This document shows, piece by piece, positions 20,401 to 29,212 of a stretch of DNA of 64,000 bases. The notes beneath the pieces were generated by a model. It made no database searches and was not told the DNA's origin. It saw nothing but the letters and a program-made list of their open reading frames with translations. This DNA comes from Paulinella micropora (taxonomy: Eukaryota > Cercozoa > Imbricatea > Euglyphida > Paulinellidae), in the NCBI GenBank assembly GCA_019918135.1, contig WBZZ01004180.1, positions 47,501-111,500 of the forward strand, in the 5' to 3' direction. The number at the start of each line of letters is the position of its first letter. Within the stretch, counting starts at the first letter, position 1. The position numbers were made by a program, and so were the translations under genes.

Positions 20401-21007
20401 CGAGAATGAGACTTTACAATATGATGGACAGATTAGGCAATAGGATATTGTATCATGACACAGACAGCGTAATATATACGACTAACAAAGAAATTAATGA
20501 GGCAGATGTAGAGACAGGAGATTTACTGGGAGATTGGACTGATGAATTAAAAGGAGCGAAAATAAAAACCTTTGTGGGAGGCGGGCCAAAATGTTATGGA
20601 TACTTATTAGATAATTGTAAAGCCAGTATGAAGTAAAAGGATTTAGTATGAACTATGAAACGAAAAAAGCGTTGAATTTACCAAATATGTTAAGTGTAAT
20701 AAGTTGCGGGCTAGGTATTACAAACACTGAATTATTTGAGAATGGAAAAAATGAACTGGCTGAATTGTTGGAGACTGATGAAGAATTACGGATTGCTAAG
20801 CGAATTGAGAAGTCTGGAAAAGTAGTTATAATAGAAAACAACAAAATAACACGAGACAAACAAAAGAAAAAAATAACAAGCGAATACTTAGAAAAGATAT
20901 TTAGTTTTACATATACGAAAAGACAAGTTATCGGAATTGTAGAGAATGCGATTGAAACTAGACCTTTTGGATATCAAAAGATTTATGAACAAAATATCAA
21001 TAATTAA
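17454..21007 (+). pseudogene. Polinton protein-primed DNA polymerase B (broken)
   Basis: Replicative polymerase of the element. The N-terminal part carries a zinc-like Cys cluster (CELC...CCICETNGCKG) and exonuclease-type features (YCHSDVDILRKGC). The polymerase part has motif A (DICSLYPTVMYYDLYPSG), motif B (KLCLNSLWGKFGQ) and motif C (YHDTDSVIY), all in the usual order. The total length of about 1,180 codons fits Polinton PolB. The copy looks broken, with about two breaks. Confidence 0.88.
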
Positions 21008-21139
21008 TTAATTTTTTTCCATAAAATTTTTTACCACTCTATATAGACCAATGCCACTCTCACCAGACTATCTGAAAAATTTGGACGACTTTCAATTGAG
21101 AAGAATAAGGAATTCTTTTCAGTAAGAGATGTTCAACAA

Positions 21140-21349
21140 ATGATTGACAAAGAAATTAAGGCAATTGAAAAAAGTAGAGAAGGCAAGCCAAAGGATACTT
21201 TTCCATTTGGTAAATATAAAGGTAAGAAAATTCAAGATGTAGCGGTTATTGATAAGCCATACCTAGAATGGGTTATGAAACAGCCGTGGTTTGATAAATT
21301 TACAGACATTAAAAGTGAAGTAAAAAAATACATTTTATATTTTTGCTAA
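21140..21349 (+). CDS. Small DUF3820-like protein 1
   Basis: A 69-residue frame whose core reads FPFGKYKGKKIQDVAVIDKP then YLEWVMKQPWF. This is the FGKYKG...P-x-YLxW pattern of DUF3820, a small module often attached to DNA-processing exonucleases. It lies just after the polymerase and shares its domain with the next gene. Confidence 0.5.
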   Translation: MIDKEIKAIEKSREGKPKDTFPFGKYKGKKIQDVAVIDKPYLEWVMKQPWFDKFTDIKSEVKKYILYFC

Positions 21350-21376
21350 AAGATTTTTTAAAAATCTTTATATATC

Positions 21377-21844
21377 ATGTCAGACCTGAACACAAAACAA
21401 GACTACTTGAATGAAATTGAAAAATGGAACCTTGACGGCGAAATAAAAAAGCAGACAATTAAATGGACTAAGCCTGACATTGTTTCTTTCTATGAGCAAT
21501 ACAAACCCCGCGATGACAATGTGAAAGTAGTTATTCCATTGGAGGCTACACTAGCAAAAATTATAATGGAGGAACCAAGCACTCCTTTTAAGGCGACTGA
21601 TTTAAAAGAGACTGGAATTACCGAAATAAAGGCTAATGTAGGCGAAGAGATAGCACAAAATGAAACCGATATTTTTCTTCAATATGGAAAGTATAAAAAA
21701 ATGAAAATTGAAGATGTTGCTAAGATTGATAAACCATACCTTGAATATTTAATTCAACAACCTTATTTTAATAACCAAGATGCGGTAAAAAATATATATG
21801 ATGATATTACATCCTCTTCCATTAAATTTTTTTTGCTTTATTGA
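21377..21844 (+). CDS. DUF3820-like protein 2
   Basis: A 155-residue protein. The N-terminal part looks SAP-like or helical (KWNLDGEIKKQTIKWTKPDI); the C-terminal part repeats the module of the previous gene (LQYGKYKKMKIEDVAKIDKP, YLEYLIQQPYF). The neighbours appear to be a duplicated pair. The function is unknown; a DNA-processing accessory role is inferred from the family. Confidence 0.55.
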   Translation: MSDLNTKQDYLNEIEKWNLDGEIKKQTIKWTKPDIVSFYEQYKPRDDNVKVVIPLEATLAKIIMEEPSTPFKATDLKETGITEIKANVGEEIAQNETDIFLQYGKYKKMKIEDVAKIDKPYLEYLIQQPYFNNQDAVKNIYDDITSSSIKFFLLY

Positions 21845-22056
21845 TCCTCTACGAAGTTAGCGATAATATTGATATTTCCTCCTCCACCAGCAGAGACAGA
21901 CTTCTGCGTAAAAGTTAATACATCACTCGGCGATAGGTATATATCATAACTTCTAACATTGATTTGTTGAGTTGATTGAGAATTTACATAAAGTTCGCCA
22001 TCCATATCCATAATAGGTGGTGGTCTGTGAAGTCTAGTTGTATTATTGTTTGACAT
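21838..22056 (-). CDS. Small hypothetical protein in Polinton
   Basis: About 72 residues from MSNNNTTRLHRPPPIMDMDG, with a Gly-rich stretch (SAGGGGNINIIANF). It overlaps the end of the fibre-like gene region on the same strand and may be a small partner of it. Unrecognised. Confidence 0.4.
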   Translation of the reverse strand: MSNNNTTRLHRPPPIMDMDGELYVNSQSTQQINVRSYDIYLSPSDVLTFTQKSVSAGGGGNINIIANFVEDQ

Positions 22057-25000
22057 TATCAAGAACGGTCACTCTGATTTCTGCTAATTGATTTGCTTGG
22101 TCTTGTAGTATATTCATAAGATTATTATTTTCTTTTTCTAAATTAACTACCTTTTCCGCCATGTGTTGAAAAGCACTAACCAGTATTGGTATAAATTCCA
22201 TATATGATACTCCTTCAAGGATGCTTTTTCCGTCGTCTGCCTTCATTCCACTTTCAGATACAAATTCTGGAAATATTTTTTTAACCTCGTCGTCGATAAA
22301 TCCGTGGCTCTTTTTTTCTTTTTTCTCGTCTGATTTCCAATAATATGAGCAACAATTAATTTCCATTAATTTCTCACAACATCCCTCACAGTCTAGTGTT
22401 TTAATATCTGATTTTAATCTCCTGTCTGAACCAGAAGACCATGTATTTGCTCCCGCATTCAAATAAACATAACCAGTATTGTTTTCACCATTTGATAATG
22501 AAGTCGACCAAGCATGTAATAATCCACCTGTATTCATTACCACCGCATAACCTGAAGAATCTCCTGCTTTCATAAATATTTGTGGGTTGGTCGTAGTTTG
22601 TGGTCTTTTTCTTAATGTTAAAAATCCGCTGGATGCTGTCGTCATGCTTGTATCACTCTGAGCATAGATTACTCCTGTTCCCCTCGCATAAAAATTTAAA
22701 TCTTGATTGGTATTGCTTCCTGTAGCATATATTGAATTATAACCAAAACCAACTCCCTGTGTCCCGTTGCTGTGTCTAAATTCAACACCGCCAGAAGATG
22801 GGCTAAGATTGCCCGTGACATATAAACCAACTGGTGATGGATGAGACCCACTTCTTGCTTCCCCGCGTATGTCGACTGTGCTGTTAACAACAGATATACC
22901 CGCATTTGCCGTTATTGCTTTTGAAGCAGTAATTCCCGCATTACCAATTCTAAATAATTCATTTGTGGCACCATAGTAAAATATGTGATTATCAGTTGTA
23001 GCATTAACATTGTACATCATTGTGTCTAGTTTAATACCAAATCCATTAAAAGCAGTCGTGGAGCCTGTTCCACCATCCCATAAAACTAATTTGTTGTTTG
23101 TGTTTGTATATCCTGACCTATCTATGAAAACACTTTTTCCAGCACCTACTACTATATTGTCGCTTGTTGTTAATGTTGTTGTTGATATACCAGCATTTGC
23201 CGTTCTTAATCCGCTCGCCATTAATGTAGTTGTAGTCATGCCAGCAGTTGCCGTTAATGTAGTTCCCGTTATTGTTCCAGCACTTGTTATGTTGTTTGAG
23301 TTCATACCTAAGGCTCCATAAAATCGCATACCCCCTGCATTGTTAAAACGGACAATGTCAGACGAAGCACTTTTATTATCCAAAAGTTTTGAAATATAAA
23401 GACCTGCTCCTTTTGCATCAAATGCTACATTCGTAAATACATAACCTTGTTGGTTCGCGGTTCCGCTTGTAGCAGTATTTAGAGTAAATAAGAAATATTG
23501 GTAATTACCTGATGTCTGTGAAAAGAATATGTCTCCTCCATTTTGGTTTAATATCCTCGCCCCATTATATGTAATATTTCCACCATTAGTGATAGTTTGA
23601 TTATTAAAATCGGCATTGTTCGTTAAAGTTAGATATTTTATCGTAGTGCTCGCCCCATTAAATGTTTTACTTCCTGTTATGGTTTGGTCTGTTGTTAGTT
23701 TTACATTTTGCCCGTCCAATGTGTCCGCATACCCTTTTGTAGCTCCGTCCGTCGCTAATGTCGGAGTTCCAAGGTTGGCTATTTTGCTACTATTACAATC
23801 TAGCCCCGAAGCATTTACCCAACCGACGATTGCCCCATCAATAATAAAACTTATTTTTTTGGCATTTATTTCAAAGTTATAATTTACACCAGTGCCCATA
23901 TCAAGGCATCCGATAGTTCCTATATTGGCTGTGGAGTTAAAAACCACGAATGTTCCCTTTGTTGTCGCATTCGTTGAATTTCCTGTTATTTCAAGACCAC
24001 TGCTAAATGTCTTGATTCCTGCTATGGTTTGGTTTCCTGTTAGTTTCACATTTTGCCCGTCTTTTGTATCAACATAACTTTTGTTTGCTCCGTCCGTTGT
24101 TGCTGATGGTGTGGCTAAGTTTGTTATTTTGTTGTTATTCAAACTTAATGTTGTTCCAGTTGCGGTTATAATTAAAGTATTACCTGAATATAACTCAACA
24201 TACGAACCCGTTATTTGTATCGGATATCAAGTCGCTGTTGCTGTTTTTTGTGCTGCAATCATTCCTATTTTTGTATCAAAGGCTATGCCAATGCAGTCAA
24301 AAGTAGTAGGATTGGACGAACCACTTACTTCTAAAGTTGATGTAAATTTTTTATTCCCTGCTATGGTTTGGTCTCCTGTTAGTTTAACCACCGAAGTATC
24401 AAGAACGGAAACATCCACGCCATCAACAAGATTAACATTTGTTATGCTTTGGCTTTTCATATCAATCCCCGCACTCGCATTTATTATACTGCTGAATGTT
24501 TTAATACCCGCTATGGTTTGGTCTCCTGTTAGTTTAACCACCGAACCATCAACTGCGAGATTAGCGAGATTAATTCCATTATATGTAGAAGCCCCTGAAA
24601 TAGCAAAACCACCCATATTTAGTCCTCCCGTCATACTGGCTGTGCCATCTAATCTAAGAAAGGGTGGTGTGGTGTTTCTCCATTGCCCCGTGCTATACAT
24701 AACCAGTTGATTATCTGCTGGGAAGCCTGATATTGTCACATCGCTATGTGAGTCTATACTTCCAGCTGCTGACACCTTATTATTATTATCATTATGCTCA
24801 AATATCCATTCATCAACACCTTTGTCATTTAGTAAATTAACTCCTGTTATATTCTTCCTTCCCATATTAATGTTGCCTGTTTCATCAACATTTATCGGAA
24901 ATGTTTTATTTACCCAGTTTATTGAATTATATGTTAGATAACTATTCATCGCCACTGGTGCTGTAATGACTACATCTGAAAGTGTATCAATTGAACCGAG

Positions 25001-25546
25001 GGCTGTATTCTTCCATTTACCTTCTACATCGTTGTAAGTTAAGTATTGTCCGCTCGCTTGTGCAAATATGTTTGTGTCTATCAAATTATATAAACTGGTT
25101 TGGTGCGGATTGGAAGCATTAGAGCGGTGTTGAGTTGAGGCTTTGACTTCGTCATTATCCCTTACTCGTTGCTCTGTGTAGTATAAAATTTTTCCTTCTT
25201 TGATGTCGGTTGTTGATTTTAAAGCGAGACGTGTGTCAAAGCGGTTATCAGTCCAATAATAATTAAGTCCTTCTTTTAGGTCAGTTGTTGATTTTAAAGC
25301 GAGCCGTGTGTCAAAGCGATTATCAGTCCAATAATTAAGTCCTTCTTTAATGTCCGCGGTGCTTTTGGTAGCCAGTCGTGTATCAAATCGGTCGTCTGTG
25401 TAATAAAGATTGATTGGGTCAGAATCTTCTGGCACTCTGTCTGTATTCAGACCGACTATGTTTGTGTTTGTTAAGTCTAAATTAAGTATATTTAGACTAT
25501 CAACAGCCAACTCATTAAGGCACAGTAATGATTTATATTGGGACAT
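22043..25546 (-). pseudogene. Tail-fibre-like protein with S74 chaperone domain (broken)
   Basis: A region of about 1,150 codons. The N-terminal part has three repeats of the YYTDDRFDTRLATKST type, as in phage and giant-virus fibres. A long beta-structured Asn/Thr/Gly-rich shaft follows (many TTTLTAT and LTGDQTIAGIKTF repeats). It ends in an intramolecular chaperone of endosialidase (peptidase S74) domain, SDRRLKSDIKTLDCEGC...HGFIDDEV, then a coiled coil (VVNLEKENNNLMNILQDQAN). The S74 domain trimerises a fibre and then cleaves itself off. It is the only structural-type protein I see in this element. The copy looks broken, with about one break. Confidence 0.8.
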
Positions 25547-25605
25547 TATATTATTTATTTAATTATTTATTTAAAAATTACTAAAATATATTAATCTTAG
25601 TATAA

Positions 25606-26118
25606 ATGCCGTCTCCCGGAGCAAGTCGCAAGAATTGGGGTAAGGCCGTGGAAAGTATTAAGAGCAAAAAGCAACATAAGGTTGAAATAGCAAAAGAGAA
25701 ATTAGCAAAGTGTAGAAAGGCTTATGTAGGCGATGATGAAGAGATGGAGGAAAAGATAAACCGCATGGCTGAAATTGGTGTTGCAAATGATATCATTAAT
25801 GGAAAAGACCAAGATGATACACCAGAAGAAAGCAGTGATAGCGATGAAGAATGTGATTTTACTGATATCATTGCTGAAAAGATGGCTAAGATGAAAATAA
25901 GAAGAAAGAAAGCGGAAGCAAAGAAGAAAGTAAGTAAAAAGCCTGTGCCTGAGCCTGATGAGAGCGAAAGCGAAAGTGAAGAAAGTGAAGAAGAAATACC
26001 AGTAAAGAAAGGTAAAGGTAAAAAGTCAAACATATCTGTTAATGTTTATAATCAAGCAGAAAAACCAAGCAAGAAAGAAAAAAATAATGATATCGAAAAA
26101 TGTTTCTTAAAATTCTAA
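25606..26118 (+). CDS. Charged hypothetical protein in Polinton
   Basis: 170 residues, intact, with alternating basic and acidic tracts (TPEESSDSDEECDF, PDESESESEESEEE, KKGKGKK). It starts MPSPGASRKNWGKAVESIKS. Divergent from the fibre gene across a spacer of about 60 bp (25547-25605). Probably disordered and nuclear; it may bind DNA or act in assembly. Unrecognised. Confidence 0.55.
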   Translation: MPSPGASRKNWGKAVESIKSKKQHKVEIAKEKLAKCRKAYVGDDEEMEEKINRMAEIGVANDIINGKDQDDTPEESSDSDEECDFTDIIAEKMAKMKIRRKKAEAKKKVSKKPVPEPDESESESEESEEEIPVKKGKGKKSNISVNVYNQAEKPSKKEKNNDIEKCFLKF

Positions 26119-26127
26119 TAATATACA

Positions 26128-27052
26128 ATGGATAATAAACACACAAATCAGCAACAACAACAAGAAACTCCTGAGCAGACAGAGCGGAAAGAAAAACTTG
26201 AAGAAGTGGCCGAAATACATTTTCAATCAAAGCCCGCTAAGATATGGAACACGATAACCTCACCAGAAGCAAAACCACTAAGTCAAGTATTTATTGATTT
26301 AATGGATATGTCAAAGGTTGCAACAAAGAAAGGTAATGCTAACTATAATTTTGGATTAGTTGCTATTGATGTATATAGTCGTCGTGGGTGGATTGAGCCA
26401 GTCAAAAATAAAACAACTGGTTATGTTTTAGAAGGGTTTAAAAAAAATATTTACCAAAAAAGTTCCTGAAAGAATTACTTCAGATAATGGTGGCGAATTC
26501 AAAGGACAAGTGGCTGAATATTTCAGACAAAATAATATTGAACATAGGACTGTCCAAGTAGGCGATCACAGAACAATGGGTATAATTGATAGGTTTATTA
26601 GAACAATACGAAATGAATTAAACTTAATATGGGAATTTAATGAAAATTTTCAATGGGTTCCTATTATTCATGAGGTTGTTGATGCTTATAATAAAACATA
26701 TCATACAACAATTAAAGCAGTTCCGATTAATGTTTTTGAAGGGACTGAAAAAAACACTCAAGAAATATACAGAAATCCTTTAATTAATGAATTCCCTAAG
26801 GGTACAAGAGTAAGAAAGGAATTAGAAAGAACTATTTTTTCTAAAGGCGACAAGCAATTCAGTAAAACTATATTTAAGTTTAAGGGCCGGAAAGGCTTCA
26901 AAGTAATCTTGTCAGAAGAAGACTTAGTAAGACCGTCAGAATTATTAAAGACTAATGTTGAAGAGCACCATGAAGAAGAAGAACCGAAGGAGCAGTTATG
27001 GAAAAAAGTAAAACAAATATTACTAAAGAGAAAAAAAATATTAATTTATTAA
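26128..27052 (+). pseudogene. Polinton integrase, rve family (broken)
   Basis: A retroviral-type integrase about 300 codons long. After a Gln-rich N-terminus, the catalytic core shows SQVFIDLMDMS and a conserved ITSDNGGEFKGQ segment, followed by a GIIDRFIRTIRNELN helix. The C-terminal part is basic. It would join the TIR ends to target DNA with a 6-bp stagger, in keeping with the observed duplication. The copy looks broken, with about one break. Confidence 0.85.
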
Positions 27053-27154
27053 AATCATTGGATGTAAAACCGGAAAACATACGGAGCAGTGCTAGAATAA
27101 AAAAGAAAGTTGAAAAGTTAGACCTTTAATAAAAAATAAATTACGAAACATTTG

Positions 27155-27226
27155 GAATAACGTTCTCTTCCAGATTAGTATTTGTTTAACATATCATTAA
27201 TATCGATCTAGAAGAAAACGTTATTC
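27155..27226. other. Inverted repeat between convergent genes
   Basis: GAATAACGTTCTCTTCCAGAT (27155-27175) and its inverse (27206-27226) match at about 19 of 21 positions around a 30-bp loop. It lies between the 3' end of the integrase and the 3' end of the minus-strand gene, so it may form a transcript-end structure. Confidence 0.6.
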
Positions 27227-27243
27227 TTAACAACTGATTTTAA

Positions 27244-27941
27244 TTAAGCAACCTGATATGTTTTATAAATAGTTCTGACGGGCCTGCCGAAATGTGAGAC
27301 TATTTCTGCGACGTTGGGCCAAGATCTTACCATAATAACAGAATCTGGCTCGCCATTACCCGCCAAAACAACAATGTAGTTGGAAATTTCGGCTAGTGGA
27401 GAGCGAAACCCCCACACGACAACTGAAATAGAATTGGGCTTTTCTGCAAAAGACCACTTCGCCTCGCCAGCCTCCTTGTTAATTACGACATGAACCTCAC
27501 TAATTCTGATAACAACGTTACGGCTACCCTCTGGTCTACCGCCTTTTTTCGCCCCTTTTTTTCTACTGCCTCTAGGTCTATTCCAATCAGGTTGCTCAAG
27601 TGATACATTACTTACACCATCAGTGATTCCCTAATTCGGTATACAATGAAAACCAAACAACAGAAAAAAAATGATTACCGCAACTGCTTGGTCTGGTGTC
27701 TTTTTTTCATCTGTTTGCTACACATACACACACATAAAGGAAATAAAAAAAAATAAACTTATTACCAGAACACGTGCATCGCGTGCGTCCTGTGCTTCTT
27801 GCTGTGCCTCCAGCAGGGCCATAGCCCCATATGCAAGAAACCGCATACACATAAAACAAATAGGAACTAAATTACCTCATTTTCAGGCTCTTCCTGCTCT
27901 GGGTCGTCGTGTCGCTCCTCTTCAGGCTCGTTGTCCGACAT
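27244..27941 (-). CDS. Possible intron-containing cargo gene inside the Polinton
   Basis: The minus strand holds a coding-like 3' segment of about 130 codons (27244-27633), basic at first (RPRGSRKKGAKKGGRPEGS) then ordinary globular sequence (VVVWGFRSPLAEISNYIVVL). Three shorter coding-like stretches lie upstream, the first starting at an ATG (27939-27941) with an acidic leader (MSDNEPEEERHDDPEQEEPE). Several have GT/AG borders. Base composition is richer in GC than the rest of the Polinton, which suggests captured host sequence. I do not recognise the protein, and exon borders are tentative. Confidence 0.4.
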
Positions 27942-28221
27942 CCTGCAACACACAAAAACAGCAAGGGTTTGGACTTCTTGTCTTAGCCACTTTGGGAATT
28001 CTGAAAAAAGTCGCAGAATGAAAAAAGAAACAGACAAAAACACGTGATAGAATTTCAGGAATTTCTGCTGACAATTTGAAATGCAGATAAAAAGGAAAAG
28101 CGAAATTTTTTTTTACACCAACCACCTATAGGCTCAGGTCAATTACACACCTTCTAAATTCTGGCGTTGGACAACTTTTGCTTTTTCAGAATAGTCTTAA
28201 TCAGACAAAGTGCGAACAAGA

Positions 28222-28695
28222 ATGAGTGATAATGATGGCAGCGATGTAGAGTATGTTGAAAGAGAAACCACCAATAAGTGGTTAGAGAAATTAAGAGATA
28301 AAATATACACACAGATAATGAAATATAAGACAAATAGCAAAGTAAAACTTGACATTATACAGAGTAGAAAGGAGCAAAAACGACAAGAGTTATTGGAATT
28401 GGAGAAACAAGAAAAAGCAGAACAAAATAAATTTTTCGCTATTGAAGAATTGCTAAATCAGAAAAAAGAAGAAGCAGAACGAAAAGAAAAAATAGATTTG
28501 GTAAAGAGAGAAGAAAAGAGAAAAGAACTGAACAAGAAAAAACAATTACGATTATTTGAGAATTGGCTAAGTGCCGAAAATCAACCAATGGGAGTTGATG
28601 ATGAGATTAGAGCAAGAAAAATGATTGAAGGAGGAAAAACAACATATAATGTAATTGAAGAATATGAGAGATACAAAAGACAGAGAATTAATTGA
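28222..28695 (+). CDS. Coiled-coil hypothetical protein in Polinton
   Basis: 157 residues from the ATG at 28222; a GTG start 12 bases upstream is less likely. It begins MSDNDGSDVEYVERETTNKW and is mostly a charged coiled coil (KEQKRQELLELEKQEKAEQN), with a short C-terminal domain (GVDDEIRARKMIEGGKTTYN). Last gene before the right TIR, in the same direction as the integrase. Unrecognised. Confidence 0.55.
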   Translation: MSDNDGSDVEYVERETTNKWLEKLRDKIYTQIMKYKTNSKVKLDIIQSRKEQKRQELLELEKQEKAEQNKFFAIEELLNQKKEEAERKEKIDLVKREEKRKELNKKKQLRLFENWLSAENQPMGVDDEIRARKMIEGGKTTYNVIEEYERYKRQRIN

Positions 28696-28865
28696 AAAAG
28701 TAGTTTTCACTACTAACTCCTTTAGCACATAGGAGTATAAACTAGTGTGCTTTCAATTAAAAAAATTGGGCAAAAGCCCTCTTCATTTCAAATGAATTTT
28801 ATCTACCATACTTGTTTGTGTGTGGTAGGCTAAGAATACTGGAGAAGACTTCAAAAAGGTAATTT

Positions 28866-29206
28866 AATAATAATTATTTAAAGGTAGCAGTTTTTCTTTC
28901 TTTTGTCTGCTTATAAATAGGAAGACGAAATAATGAATAACGGCTCTTAGTGGAAAAACACTTCTCCACCAGACACCTAGTGGCTCAGGACAATTTCACA
29001 CCCTTCTAAGTTCTGGAGTTGGTCAACTTTTTGCTTTTTGTGTGAAGTAGTCCAGAGAGAAATTCGTAATAAGAGAGATTTTAATGAAATTGTTGTTTTG
29101 AACTTAGAGAGAATAGGAAGAGGAAATAATAAATAACGGCTCTTAGTGTGGTTTCTGTGATGAAACTGCACTGAAGATCCGTGCCCAAGTGCGACCCTAT
29201 ACTACT
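28866..29206 (-). repeat. Polinton right TIR
   Basis: 341 bp, ending GCGACCCTATACTACT; the inverse of 16420-16760. AAGTGT follows. Confidence 0.9.
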
Positions 29207-29212
29207 AAGTGT

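Larger units (their letters stand above)
16420..29206. mobile_element. Polinton/Maverick-like element
   Basis: A 12.8-kb insertion in the Copia element with 341-bp terminal inverted repeats starting AGTAGTATAGGGTCGC and a 6-bp target duplication AAGTGT (16414-16419 and 29207-29212), the Polinton hallmark. Parts seen: protein-primed family B DNA polymerase, retroviral-type integrase, a Cys/His finger protein, a long tail-fibre-like protein with an S74 endosialidase-chaperone domain, two small proteins sharing one domain, and charged or coiled-coil proteins. I see no candidate for major or minor capsid protein, packaging ATPase or maturation protease. The TIRs are almost identical, so the insertion is young, yet the copy looks broken, with about four or more breaks. 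Confidence 0.9.

Noticed and set aside
22043-25546. Phage contamination because of the tail-fibre-like protein
   Set aside because: It lies between polymerase and integrase within one TIR pair and target duplication, so it belongs to the Polinton.
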